Shown here piece after piece: positions 25,001 to 34,229 of a DNA stretch of 64,000 nucleotides (position 1 is the stretch's first letter; every line of letters begins with the position of its first letter). The notes under the pieces were generated by a model that worked only from the letters and a program-made list of their open reading frames with translations, was not told the DNA's origin and ran no database searches. Where the stretch lies: the NCBI GenBank assembly GCA_937902995.1, contig CALEKY010000108.1, positions 43,524 through 107,523 of the forward strand, given 5' to 3'. Source of the DNA: an uncultured Sinobacteraceae bacterium. Lineage in GTDB: Bacteria > Pseudomonadota > Gammaproteobacteria > Steroidobacterales > Steroidobacteraceae. A program made the position numbers and the translations under genes.

Positions 25001-28000
25001 ACGAACCGCTCGCTGATACGCCGGCGACGTCGCGGCTCGAGCATTATTTGACCGAGCTGCGGATTCGCCTGCGCCGGCTCATTTACTTGCGTGCCGCAGC
25101 GGTCATCGCTGGCGGCGTGCTCGTGCTGACGCTCGCCTTCGTCGCTTGGCTGGCGGCTGCGGGTTACCCGGCACCGCTCGCCTGGATCGGTCGGGCATCG
25201 ATCGTCGTGCTGTGCGTCGCCGCGCTCGCGGCACTGCTGTGGTGGCCGCTGCACAAGCTGTGGAAGTCGGACGGCTCCGACGAATTCGAACGACGGCTGC
25301 CCGAACAGCGCGGCCGCATTCAGACCTATCTCGATCTAAGGCGACGCGAGGCGGAGGTTGGTCCGTCTCCGCTGAAAGAGCTCCTCGCGGAAGATGCCGC
25401 GAGGATCGCAGAGCGCACACCGGTCGAGGAAGTCGTCCCGAAGCCGCAGCTCGTTGTTCCAGGTGCCGTCGCCGCTGCGGGTCTCGTCGGCATCGCATTC
25501 CTGCTTGCCATGGCACCAGGTCATTGGGGGTTCGGCAGCCGGCACTTGCTGTTCGGCGCCGAGCTGCCGCGTGAAGCCGTGCCGGTCAGACGCATCATCG
25601 TGAGTCCTGGCGATGCCGTCGTTCGCCGCAATAGCGACTTTTCGATTCGCGCGATGACCGAAGGCTTCGATCCGGAAACGGCCACGGTCTACGTGCGCTT
25701 CGACGATGAAACGCAATGGCAGCGCGCGCCGATGCAGGCTGTGAACGACGATGGCCGTCGCGTCTTCGAGTTCAAGCTCTATGCGCTGCGCGGACCGTTG
25801 CATTACTACGTTGCGGCCGAGAACGCGCGAAGCTCCGAACATGGCGTGACCGTCGCCGATCTGCCGCGCATCGAAAAGGTCCGGCTCACTTACAGATATC
25901 CGGAGTGGACGGGCCTCGAGCCGCTGACGGAAGAAACGTTCCGCGACATCCGCGCCGTTGCCGATACGCAGGTGAAAGTCGAAGTGTTCGCGGACACGAC
26001 GCTTACGGAACCGGCGCTCGTCATCGACGGTGCGACGGCGCCGCTCAGCGCGGAGGGCGAGGCGAACGTCGGCAGCATCGTCGTGAAGAAACCCGGCCGC
26101 TATCACATCGGGGCGAAGGTCGCGAACGAGTTCGTGGCGCTCACCGAGGAGTATCCGATCGAAATCATCAACGACGAAAAGCCGTCGATTCAGATCGTGA
26201 AGCCGGGCCGCGATTGGCGCGCTACGCCCATCGAAGAAGTGCCGGTCAAGGTGCAGGCTCAAGACGACTTTCGGGTTCAGAACGTTGAGCTGCGCTTTGC
26301 GGTGAACGGCGGCAAGTGGCAGTCCGTGCCGCTGGATTCGGGCAAGAAGAGCATCGATGTCGCCGCGCTCCTCAGGCTCGAGGAGCTGATCGCGGAGGAG
26401 GCGAAGGAAGGGCGCCCGCTCGAGCCGGGCGACATCGTGTCGTATTACGCGGTCGCCAAGGATCGCAACGCAACCGTGCAAACGGATTTGTTCATGGTGC
26501 AAGTCCAGCCGTTCGAACGCCGGTTCACGCAAGCGAGCGGCGGCGGTGGCGGCGGCGGAGGCATGGGCGACGAGCAGGGCGCGATCTCCGAGCGCCAACG
26601 CGAGATCCTGCTCGCGACCTGGAACCTGCAACGCTCGGATCGACGCGAATCGCGCACGCGTCAGCAACTCGAAGAGAACGCCAAGATGCTTGCCGAGATG
26701 CAGGCGACGTTGGCGGAGCAGGCCCGCACGGTCGCCGAACGTACGCGTGCCCGCATCCCCGTCGAGTCCGACGAGCGCGTGAAAGCCTTCGTCGAGAGCA
26801 TGGAGGCCGCAGCGAGCGCGATGATGCCTGCGGCGAAGAGCCTGCGCGAATACAAGCTCGAGCAGGCGGTGCCGATCGAACAGCGCGCATTGCAGCTGCT
26901 GCTCAAGGCCGAATCCGCATTTCGCGAGGTGCAGGTCGCGATGCAACGGGAGGACGGAGGTCGCGGCGGACAGCAGGCGGCTCGCAACTTCACCGAAATG
27001 TTCGAGCTCGAAATGGACGTTGCGAGGAACCAGTACGAGCAGCAGTCGCAGCTCGCGATGGAGAACCGACAGCAGGAGATGGACGAAGCGTTGCGCAAAC
27101 TCAAGGAGCTTGCGGCGCGGCAGGAGAAGCTCGCCGAAGAAGCGCGGCGCAATCAGATGAGTCAGCAGGAACAGCGCTGGCGTCAGGAGCAATTGCGGCG
27201 CGAAGCCGAGGATTTGCGGCGTCGGCTCGCGGAGCTCGCGCGTCAAGAGGGTGCGCAGCAGCAGGCATCGAATCAACAGTCCGGCCAACAATCCGGGCAG
27301 CAATCCGAACAAACATCGGGTCAGCCTTCCAACGAGCGTCAAAGCGGTCAAGGCTCGCAGAGCCAGGTGCAGAACGCGCTCAACTCGCTGCAAAACGCGT
27401 TGGAGGACATGCGGGCGGCCAATCAGCAAAACCGGTCCGAGGAAGCAACGCGCGCCGCGCGCGAGGCGGCCGAGAAGCTGAACCGCGCGCTCAAACAAAT
27501 GGATCGCCCGAAAGAGGGCGGTACTCTCGACAGGGAACTCGAGCGCTTTGCCGATCGTGCCCAGGGTCTAGCCGAGACTCAGCGCGAAGTCGAATCGCAA
27601 CTCAACCAGGCGCTTGCCGAATCGCAGGCGGCCGGTCGTCGCCGCGGTGCCATCGATCCGCGCGCAGCCGCCGAGATCGCCGCTCAGAAACAGCAGATGG
27701 CCAATGAGCTCGAAGCCTTGCAGCGCGAAATGCGCGAGTCGGTGCACAAACATCGTAATGCGGCACCCGAAGGCGCACGCCGGCTCGGCGAGATCGTCAA
27801 CGAATTGGAAAGCTCCGGAATTACGTTCCGTATCAATCGCAGCGCGGCCGAAGTGTTGTACGGTCGCGCCCGCGACGCTGCACCGCGCGAAGGCTTGATC
27901 GGCGAGGGTCTCGAGGTCCTCGAGCAGGAGTTGCGCGAAGCGGCGGTGCTTGCCGCAAACGATCAGAAGCGTCAGAGCACGCAAACGAGTCCCGAGGAGC

Positions 28001-28659
28001 TGCTCGCGCAAATCGGCGAGCTACGGCGCGCGCTCGAAGAGGCGCGGCGCGAACAGCGCGAACGCGCACGCGAGGTCGGTCGGGAAGGTGAACGACTCGC
28101 GAGCGCAGACCGTCAGCAGGGCGAAGAACAGGGAACGCAAGCCACAGGCGAGCAACAGGGAGATCGCACTGCGCAAGGAGACCGCAGTGCCTCGCAGTCC
28201 GGCGACCAGCGCGGGCAGCCAGGCCCGGCGACGGACCGCATGCGTGCGCGACGTGCCGATGGCGGTCCGAGCGGCGGGCTCGATGCATGGGATCCGAATA
28301 TCGCACGTTTCGACTCGCTGCCGGGCCTCGAGCTCGGCACGGGTCGGCTGCGCGACGCGCGCGAGTTGAGCGAGCGCGTACTGGATATGGTGAACCGCAT
28401 GGGCCGCGATCGGCTGTCGCCCGAAGAGCTTCGCGCGCTGCAGCGCATGGCGCACGAACTTCGCCGGCTCGCAGGCAATCCGATCGCTACGCAGCCCGAG
28501 ACCATCTCGAAGCTCATCGATCAGCTCGAGCTTGCGACGCTCGCAGCCGTGCAGAAGCAGGGTCAAGGCTCCGCGCCGCGCGCGGCCGTGAAGAGCGGCG
28601 AGGGATCGGAGTATCGCGAGGCGGTCGCGGAGTACTACCGTCGGCTCGGCGGTTCATGA
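24997..28659 (+). CDS. DUF4175-type giant membrane-anchored coiled-coil protein
   Basis: 1220 residues. The N-terminal part has helices at about 30-50, 58-78 and 149-168, then beta-rich domains (about 180-500). A poly-Gly linker (near 517-525) leads into a long alpha-helical, Glu/Arg/Gln-rich region (about 530-1080) containing a Gln/Ser-rich patch (QQSGQQSGQQSEQTSGQ). The C-terminal segment is conserved-looking (LPGLELGTGRLRDARELSER). The layout fits the DUF4175 family, which sits near MoxR/VWA genes in several phyla. Likely a structural periplasmic arm or scaffold. Overlaps the BatA-like gene by ATGA. Confidence 0.75.
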   Translation: MNEPLADTPATSRLEHYLTELRIRLRRLIYLRAAAVIAGGVLVLTLAFVAWLAAAGYPAPLAWIGRASIVVLCVAALAALLWWPLHKLWKSDGSDEFERRLPEQRGRIQTYLDLRRREAEVGPSPLKELLAEDAARIAERTPVEEVVPKPQLVVPGAVAAAGLVGIAFLLAMAPGHWGFGSRHLLFGAELPREAVPVRRIIVSPGDAVVRRNSDFSIRAMTEGFDPETATVYVRFDDETQWQRAPMQAVNDDGRRVFEFKLYALRGPLHYYVAAENARSSEHGVTVADLPRIEKVRLTYRYPEWTGLEPLTEETFRDIRAVADTQVKVEVFADTTLTEPALVIDGATAPLSAEGEANVGSIVVKKPGRYHIGAKVANEFVALTEEYPIEIINDEKPSIQIVKPGRDWRATPIEEVPVKVQAQDDFRVQNVELRFAVNGGKWQSVPLDSGKKSIDVAALLRLEELIAEEAKEGRPLEPGDIVSYYAVAKDRNATVQTDLFMVQVQPFERRFTQASGGGGGGGGMGDEQGAISERQREILLATWNLQRSDRRESRTRQQLEENAKMLAEMQATLAEQARTVAERTRARIPVESDERVKAFVESMEAAASAMMPAAKSLREYKLEQAVPIEQRALQLLLKAESAFREVQVAMQREDGGRGGQQAARNFTEMFELEMDVARNQYEQQSQLAMENRQQEMDEALRKLKELAARQEKLAEEARRNQMSQQEQRWRQEQLRREAEDLRRRLAELARQEGAQQQASNQQSGQQSGQQSEQTSGQPSNERQSGQGSQSQVQNALNSLQNALEDMRAANQQNRSEEATRAAREAAEKLNRALKQMDRPKEGGTLDRELERFADRAQGLAETQREVESQLNQALAESQAAGRRRGAIDPRAAAEIAAQKQQMANELEALQREMRESVHKHRNAAPEGARRLGEIVNELESSGITFRINRSAAEVLYGRARDAAPREGLIGEGLEVLEQELREAAVLAANDQKRQSTQTSPEELLAQIGELRRALEEARREQRERAREVGREGERLASADRQQGEEQGTQATGEQQGDRTAQGDRSASQSGDQRGQPGPATDRMRARRADGGPSGGLDAWDPNIARFDSLPGLELGTGRLRDARELSERVLDMVNRMGRDRLSPEELRALQRMAHELRRLAGNPIATQPETISKLIDQLELATLAAVQKQGQGSAPRAAVKSGEGSEYREAVAEYYRRLGGS

Positions 28660-28678
28660 TCGTGACGTACGACCGGCA

Positions 28679-29506
28679 ATGCGTGCCAAGCGCTTAGTTG
28701 TTCTCGGTTTGCTCGTTTCGCTGCTGGCAGTCGCGGACTCCGAGTTTCCCGTCGGCGACGGCGGCCGGTCGGGCGTGCAGCCGGACTTGTCCAAGCTCAA
28801 CTTCGTGCGTGCGATTTACGAGAGCGAAGGCGGCATGGGCGAAGCCTACTACGCGTACGATGGACGCATGTGGGCGCGTTGGGAAACCGATTTCCCGGAA
28901 GGCGACGACAATTTCGCGCACCGCCTTGCGCAGCTCACGCGCATCTCAGTGAATCCTCGCGCCGCGAGCCGTTCGTTCCTGGCCAAGGATTTGGGCGATT
29001 TCCCGCTGCTCTACATGTCCGATCCCGGTTACATGATCATGTCGGATCGGGAGATCGAAGCCTTCCGCAACTACTTGCTGAACGGCGGCATCGTCTGGGT
29101 CGACGACTTCTGGGGCGATGCGGAATGGCAGCAGTTTGCCAACATCATGCGCCGCGTTCTGCCGAACCACGAATGGCGCATCTTGCCGAACGACCACCCG
29201 ATCTTTCACACGGTCTACGATCTCGACGAGGGCTTGCCGCAGATTCCTGCGTTGCCGTTTGCGAGCATCGGCGGCGAAACGGCAGAACCTGCCGGCGCAC
29301 ACAAATATCCGGCCGGCTCGCTCGAGACGCCCACGATGCGCGTATGGGCCGACGACGACGGACGACTGATGGTCATCGCCACGCACAACACCGACATCGG
29401 CGACGGTTGGGAACGCGAAGCCTACGGCGAGTGGTACTTCGAAATGTTCTCCACGCGCGCGTACATGGTCGGAGTCAACGTCGTGACCTATGCGATGACG
29501 CACTGA
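28679..29506 (+). CDS. DUF4159 exported protein
   Basis: 275 residues with a short signal-type N-terminus (MRAKRLVVLGLLVSLLAVAD). The DUF4159 core shows in NFVRAIYESEGGMGEAYYAY, FPLLYMSDPGYMIMSDREIE, LNGGIVWVDDFWGDAEWQQF and the terminal MVGVNVVTYAMTH. DUF4159 is related to glutamine-amidotransferase-like folds and accompanies MoxR/DUF58/VWA operons; its own activity is unproven. It begins 19 bp after the DUF4175 gene, the first small gap in the operon. Confidence 0.82.
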   Translation: MRAKRLVVLGLLVSLLAVADSEFPVGDGGRSGVQPDLSKLNFVRAIYESEGGMGEAYYAYDGRMWARWETDFPEGDDNFAHRLAQLTRISVNPRAASRSFLAKDLGDFPLLYMSDPGYMIMSDREIEAFRNYLLNGGIVWVDDFWGDAEWQQFANIMRRVLPNHEWRILPNDHPIFHTVYDLDEGLPQIPALPFASIGGETAEPAGAHKYPAGSLETPTMRVWADDDGRLMVIATHNTDIGDGWEREAYGEWYFEMFSTRAYMVGVNVVTYAMTH

Positions 29507-29512
29507 GACGCA

Positions 29513-29695
29513 ATGTCGAACGTCGTTTCCTTACGCAAGTTCAAACAGAAGCGCGCCGAAGGCAAGACGCTCTGCACTTCCGGCTTCCACAAGTGGCGCA
29601 CGGTCGGCGAGCGCAGATTCGACGTGAAACGAGGCAAGCTCGTTACGACCGAGCGTTGCGCACGTTGCGGCGAAGAGCGCGTCAAGCTGACCTGA
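29513..29695 (+). CDS. 60-residue zinc-ribbon-like hypothetical protein
   Basis: Begins 6 bp after the DUF4159 stop and is probably the last gene of the operon. The basic product contains LCTSGFHKW and ERCARCGEERVKL, giving C, H and a C-x-x-C that could form one Zn site. The family is unknown to me. It might be a small cytoplasmic accessory factor, or unrelated to the MoxR system and only co-transcribed. Confidence 0.65.
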   Translation: MSNVVSLRKFKQKRAEGKTLCTSGFHKWRTVGERRFDVKRGKLVTTERCARCGEERVKLT

Positions 29696-29711
29696 TGCGA
29701 GAGTCCAAGTT

Positions 29712-31676
29712 CTAAGGCAAACCGAACGCGACGAGCTTGGCTGGCGCGCCGCCACCGCCTACAGCGACGACGACGTATTGCTTGCCCTTGTGCTCGTACG
29801 TCATGGGCGTGCCGAACGGCGGGTCTTTCATCTTGTGTTCCCACACGACGGCGCCAGTCTTCTTGTCGAAGGCGCGCATGTAGAACTCCGTCGGCGAGAA
29901 GCCCGGTCCGTCGGATCGAATCTGCACTTGATTGACGAATAGCAGCGTCTTGGTGACGAGCGGTCCACCGCTCGAGAGAAACGTGTGGCTCGAGGCGCCG
30001 AGCGGCGGAAGATTCAAATCTTTGAGCAGCGGATGATCGCGCGGTCCGTCGCCGTGCGGCACTTGCCAAGCGATGTCGCCCTTGTTGAGGTCAATCGCGG
30101 TGATCGTGCCATAGGGAGGTTTCGTGAGCGGCAATCCATTCGGCAGGCGCGGCCCTGTCGTATTGCCGCCCATGTACGCGGGCTGTCCCTTCGAGACGTC
30201 GCCTTTCACGAGCGCGCCGAGCGAATACAGATTCGATGCTTGCACGAACAAGTAGCCGAGTTCCGGATCGAAGCCGGCACCGCCCCAGTTCGCGCCCCCC
30301 ATGGCGCCAGGTTGAATCAGCGTACCTTTTTTCCCGTTCTCGCCGACGACAGTGGGCGGCGTGAAAAGCGGACCGTAGGTGTATTCGGCGAGCACCTTTT
30401 TCGCTTCGGCCTTGAGCTCCGGCGTGAAATCGATGAGGTCGTCTTCGGTAATACCCTGTCGTGCGAAGGGCGGCGGCTTGGTCGGAAAGGGTTGCGTCGG
30501 CGAGGTTCGCTCGCCCGGCACAGTCGATTGCGGGACCGGCCGTTCTTCGATCGGCCAAACGGGCTTGCCTGTCTTGCGATCGAAGACGTACGTGAAGCCT
30601 TGCTTGCTCACCTGGGCAACCGCTTTGATGCGTTTGCCTTCGACTTTGATGTCGACCAGTGTCGGTGCGGCCGGCAGGTCGTAATCCCACAAGCCGTGAT
30701 GCACGGCTTGGAAATGCCACTTGAGTTTGCCCGTCTGCGCATCGATCGCGAGCAGGCTCTCCGCATATAAGTTGTCGCCCTTGCGATCGCCGCCGTAATA
30801 GTCGTTCGTCGGCGTCGAATTCGGGATGTAGACAATGCCCAGCTTCGGATCCGCGCTGAACATCGACCAGGGATTGGTATTGCCTGTGCGCTTCCAGGAC
30901 TCGTCTTCCCAAGTCTCGACGCCGGGCTCGTTCTCGCGCGGAATCGTGCGGAAGATCCACTTGAGCTCGCCGGTGCGAACATCGAATGCTTGAACGTGTC
31001 CGACCGGATTGCCGTTCGGACCGGCACGTTCCGACACCGTACAGCCGATCACGATGACATCGCCGACGACCAGTTGCGGCGAGTTGAAGCCGATGACACG
31101 TCGATCCTCTTCGCTGCGGATGAGATGCGCGTGCAAGTCCACACGGCCGTCCTTGCCGAACGAGCGAATCGGTTGGCCGTCTCCGGCATCGAGCGCAATC
31201 AGGTCGCCGACGCCCGTGGCAATGAAAATGCGTCGCTCTTTGCGTCCGTCGACGCGACCTTCCCAATACGACACACCGCGATGTTGCCAACCGGAGTTCG
31301 CCGGCCGACGTCCGCTTTCGTAGGCTTTCGGGTCGAACACCCAAATCGTTTGTCCGGTGCCGGCATCGATCGCTGCGACTAAATTGAGACCCGTGCTCGT
31401 GTACAGGACGCCGTCGATCATGATTGGCGTCGATTTGAAAGATCCGGGACGCTCCTTCGTCACCGTACCGACGAGCGTGTTGTCCGGACTCTCCCAAGTC
31501 CACACCGTCTGCAGCGAGGCGACGTTCTTGGCGTCGATCCGTGCGAGCGGCGAGTACTTCGTTGCGCCGATCGTGCCTGCGTAATAGGGCCATTCGCCGC
31601 TCTTGGTGTCTGCGAAGGCTACGCCTACGGAGAAGGTCGCCGCGAGGGCGGCGCAGAGCGAGCATTTGAGATTCAT
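29712..31676 (-). CDS. PQQ-dependent quinoprotein dehydrogenase, periplasmic
   Basis: 654 residues with a signal peptide (MNLKCSLCAALAATFSVGVA, cut near AFA/DTK) and an eight-bladed propeller. Repeated tryptophan-docking motifs are visible (GEWPYYAGTIGATKYSPLAR; DAGTGQTIWVFDPK; DAQTGKLKWHFQ; DKKTGAVVWEHKM). It resembles the membrane-glucose-dehydrogenase-like soluble PQQ enzymes lacking the membrane domain and lacking a fused cytochrome. The substrate is an alcohol or sugar, undetermined. The cytochrome c gene directly upstream (28 bp, same strand) is a natural electron acceptor. ATG 31676 starts the signal peptide; the frame is open to 31754. Confidence 0.88.
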   Translation of the reverse strand: MNLKCSLCAALAATFSVGVAFADTKSGEWPYYAGTIGATKYSPLARIDAKNVASLQTVWTWESPDNTLVGTVTKERPGSFKSTPIMIDGVLYTSTGLNLVAAIDAGTGQTIWVFDPKAYESGRRPANSGWQHRGVSYWEGRVDGRKERRIFIATGVGDLIALDAGDGQPIRSFGKDGRVDLHAHLIRSEEDRRVIGFNSPQLVVGDVIVIGCTVSERAGPNGNPVGHVQAFDVRTGELKWIFRTIPRENEPGVETWEDESWKRTGNTNPWSMFSADPKLGIVYIPNSTPTNDYYGGDRKGDNLYAESLLAIDAQTGKLKWHFQAVHHGLWDYDLPAAPTLVDIKVEGKRIKAVAQVSKQGFTYVFDRKTGKPVWPIEERPVPQSTVPGERTSPTQPFPTKPPPFARQGITEDDLIDFTPELKAEAKKVLAEYTYGPLFTPPTVVGENGKKGTLIQPGAMGGANWGGAGFDPELGYLFVQASNLYSLGALVKGDVSKGQPAYMGGNTTGPRLPNGLPLTKPPYGTITAIDLNKGDIAWQVPHGDGPRDHPLLKDLNLPPLGASSHTFLSSGGPLVTKTLLFVNQVQIRSDGPGFSPTEFYMRAFDKKTGAVVWEHKMKDPPFGTPMTYEHKGKQYVVVAVGGGGAPAKLVAFGLP

Positions 31677-31704
31677 TGTGGTTTTCCGTCCGTGTCCGGC
31701 GCAG

Positions 31705-32028
31705 CTATTCGGCGGGCGGCAGCATCTCGGCGATCGCGCTCCGCAATTCTTCATCCGTGCAATCGACGCAGGTGCCCATCGGCGGCATCGCGTTCAGCCC
31801 CCGCTTCACGTTTTGCAGCATGGCCTCCGCGCCGGCGCTCATGCGTTCGCGCCATTCGCTCGGTTCGTTGGCGATGGGCGCGCCCTGCCATCCGCCGCTA
31901 TGGCATACGGCGCAAAAGTCCCGGTAGACCTCCGCGCCGGAGCGGGGCGGATTCGCTGGACCTTCGGCCGCCGCGAGCGCTGCAACCCAAAGACCGACGA
32001 AACCGCACACAACGAACAATCGAGTCAT
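31705..32028 (-). CDS. small periplasmic c-type cytochrome
   Basis: 107 residues with a signal peptide (MTRLFVVCGFVGLWVAALAA) and one haem site, CAVCH. The likely axial Met lies in LNAMPPMGTC, and a second Cys pair (TCVDC) may form a disulfide. The fold matches small class I cytochrome c5-like proteins. It probably accepts electrons from the adjacent PQQ dehydrogenase, with which it forms a two-gene operon (transcribed first). ATG 32028 is chosen as the start of the signal peptide. Confidence 0.85.
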   Translation of the reverse strand: MTRLFVVCGFVGLWVAALAAAEGPANPPRSGAEVYRDFCAVCHSGGWQGAPIANEPSEWRERMSAGAEAMLQNVKRGLNAMPPMGTCVDCTDEELRSAIAEMLPPAE

Positions 32029-32147
32029 CGCATACCGCAGATCAATCAAGACCTGCGGCATTGTGCAGCAACATCGGTGCGCGCACGTTCAAGAAATCCC
32101 AAGCTGAGCCCGCCCGCGGTAAGTCGGGCTAGATCGTCTCGGGCCAC

Positions 32148-33212
32148 TCAAGGGTAGGCCATGACCGTGCCCGGCAGAGCGCGGAATCCTGGGATCGGCT
32201 CGCCACGTTCGACGCGAGCTCGCTGCTGGCGCAAGGCGAGCTCCTGGGCTTTGAGCTCTTGTTCTTGTTGACGCTTGAGTTGCGCGAGCTGCGTCGGGGT
32301 CAACAGGCCGCTGACGGCATCGCGTATGCGTCGGTGGGTCTCCGCGGTGCGCTCGAGCATTTCTTCTGCAAAGCGCAGGCTTGCTTGCGGATCCTGCAGG
32401 GATCGGGGCGACGGCATGTTCCTGGGCCGGGAAAGATTGCGTTGCTCGCGCGCGATGGCCTCGGCGAGCGGCTTGATTTGGTCCTGGCGCAGCGGTTCGT
32501 TCGTGAGCGACAGCGCTTGGCGTAGCTGCGCAACTTGCGAACGCGACCAGCCGTTGCGTTGATATTCCTGCCAGTCGTTGTATTTCGAGCCGAGCACCGC
32601 AGCGATTTCCATCTCGTTCTGGCGCCGCTGCTCCTCCATTTTCTGTCGCCACTCGAGCATGTCTGCCTCACTCGGCGGCGCGCCGCTGAACTCCGCGATC
32701 GGCGGGCGTTGTTCCATGTTGCGAAGAGCTTGCTCAGCCAGCACGTCGAACAATCGGTCGGCTTCTTCCGGTGTCAGATCGAGGAACAGGTCGAGATCCG
32801 CATGTGCCTGCTGCATCGCCAGCTTCTGCTGATCGCGCATCAGTGCGCGGTACTCGGGATCCTTCAACAAGCGCAGCTGCTCTTCGCGGCCCGCCCTGAA
32901 GCGCCGCTGCATCTCCGCATCCGGCGGCGCCGTGCTCGTCAGCTCGTTCATCGGCGTCGATCTGATAACGGCCGACACTTGTTGCGGCGGCGAAGCAGGT
33001 TCCGGCTCTACGGTCGGCTCGGGAAGTTGCGATCCTATGGTCTTGGGCGGAGGCAGGGCTACCGCGGCAATCAATCGTTCTTCGAGATCGGCGACACGCG
33101 CCTGCAGCGCGGCGGACTGTGCGCGCTCCTGCCGCAGTGTTTGCCAGAGATGAGCCGAGGCGATTGTCGATGCCAGCGTCGCGACGCCCAAAACGAGCAC
33201 TGAAGTCTTCAT
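32148..33212 (-). CDS. membrane-anchored coiled-coil hypothetical protein
   Basis: 354 residues. One N-terminal helix (MKTSVLVLGVATLASTIASA) is followed by a short coiled coil (RQERAQSAALQARVADLEER), a Pro-rich linker and an extended alpha-helical domain. The latter contains LDLTPEEADRLFDVLAEQAL and LLTPTQLAQLKRQQEQELKA, repeats reminiscent of LTxxQ/CpxP-like periplasmic helical proteins. I cannot name a family. It precedes the DUF3014 gene's downstream end by 68 bp; both face left and may be one unit. Confidence 0.65.
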   Translation of the reverse strand: MKTSVLVLGVATLASTIASAHLWQTLRQERAQSAALQARVADLEERLIAAVALPPPKTIGSQLPEPTVEPEPASPPQQVSAVIRSTPMNELTSTAPPDAEMQRRFRAGREEQLRLLKDPEYRALMRDQQKLAMQQAHADLDLFLDLTPEEADRLFDVLAEQALRNMEQRPPIAEFSGAPPSEADMLEWRQKMEEQRRQNEMEIAAVLGSKYNDWQEYQRNGWSRSQVAQLRQALSLTNEPLRQDQIKPLAEAIAREQRNLSRPRNMPSPRSLQDPQASLRFAEEMLERTAETHRRIRDAVSGLLTPTQLAQLKRQQEQELKAQELALRQQRARVERGEPIPGFRALPGTVMAYP

Positions 33213-33280
33213 GGAGCGTTCCTCAACGATCCCGAGCGGCTCGTAACCTCGTCGGCTGCTCGTCTATCGACTCCTCCGAT

Positions 33281-34060
33281 TCAATCGCGTTGCGCAATCT
33301 CCCGGCGGATCTCGCGCAGCTTCAGCTTCACGGCCGCAGCGTTGTCGTTTCCCATGCGGAGAAGCAACTTCTGACCCGACGAGCGCGACTCGAGACTTGG
33401 ATCGGCGAATTCGTAGAACACACCGGGCTGTACGAGCCTGATCGGTCCTTCCACTTCCGGCGTTTCGAGCAGGTGATCGATGACTTCGATCAACCGATTG
33501 TTGAAATAGCCCTCGGGATAGCCGAGATCGACGTAGGCCTGTTGCATCAGCGGATAGAAGCGTTTGTACAGCGCCACGAGACGTTGCGTGTCGACGCTGG
33601 TAAAGAGCTGCACGACGGTCTTGTAGCGCTCCGCATTCGCGGGGCTCAACACGATCTCATCGGTTCCGTTCGTCCGAAACTCGCCGCCCAAGGGTTTCAC
33701 CGGCCAGCGATCCACGGTCGTTTTCTTGCGCGGCAGATTGTCGACCGTGACGACGAAGCGGCGAACGATCTCTTTCGGAATGAGATAGCGATCGACCGTA
33801 TTGCCGAAAATCTCCCGCAGCGATTGCTGCAGCGGCGCGTCGCTCTCTTCCAGGGTGGGCAACGGTTCTTCGGAAGGCGGTGTTTCGATCGGATGATGGG
33901 CAGGCGCTTCCTCGGCAGCGGGAGCGATCGGCGCTTCCGCGACCGCGGGCGCCGTTTCCTGTTCTTTATGGCGCTTGCCGTAATACAGCGCGCCCGCGAG
34001 CGCGACCGCGACCGCAATCGGGACCGCGTAATAGATCCACTTCTTTTGGTCTTCGTTCAT
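33281..34060 (-). CDS. DUF3014 family membrane-anchored protein
   Basis: 259 residues. A single N-terminal helix (IYYAVPIAVAVALAGALYYG) and an Ala/Pro/Glu-rich linker precede the DUF3014 domain: QSLREIFGNTVDRYLIPKEI, RRFVVTVDNLPRKK, RFYPLMQQAYVDLGYPEGYF. The domain would be periplasmic. Function is unknown. The gene's upstream region is an inverted array (34074-34220), so the promoter lies in or beyond it. Confidence 0.82.
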   Translation of the reverse strand: MNEDQKKWIYYAVPIAVAVALAGALYYGKRHKEQETAPAVAEAPIAPAAEEAPAHHPIETPPSEEPLPTLEESDAPLQQSLREIFGNTVDRYLIPKEIVRRFVVTVDNLPRKKTTVDRWPVKPLGGEFRTNGTDEIVLSPANAERYKTVVQLFTSVDTQRLVALYKRFYPLMQQAYVDLGYPEGYFNNRLIEVIDHLLETPEVEGPIRLVQPGVFYEFADPSLESRSSGQKLLLRMGNDNAAAVKLKLREIRREIAQRD

Positions 34061-34073
34061 CGCACCTGCTCCA

Positions 34074-34220
34074 AGGCTGTAGGCTGGAGACGGTAGGCTG
34101 TAGGTACGAGGCGCTTCGCGCCGCCGTTGGAGGTTGCAGTCGGAAGTGAGCGCGCTGCGCGAGCGGTTTACGCGCGCAACGCGTGCTTCCTACAGCCTCC
34201 AGCCTAAAGCCCACAGCCTA
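34074..34220. repeat. inverted pair of GGCTGTAGG arrays
   Basis: The left arm at 34074-34104 (AGGCTGTAGGCTGGAGACGG and on) and right arm at 34189-34220 (CCTACAGCCTCCAGCCTAAA and on) are imperfect reverse complements, 84 bp apart. The loop has further palindromic GC runs (GCGCGCTGCGCGAGC, ACGCGCGCAACGCG). It sits between the methyltransferase stop (34230) and the DUF3014 start (34060). Confidence 0.7.
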
Positions 34221-34229
34221 GCGAGCCGC

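Noticed and set aside
25336..27498. 720-codon open frame antisense to the DUF4175 gene
   Set aside because: High GC codon use leaves the opposite strand open. The product is Leu/Arg/His-rich with no domain, and the sense frame is a convincing coiled-coil protein inside an operon.
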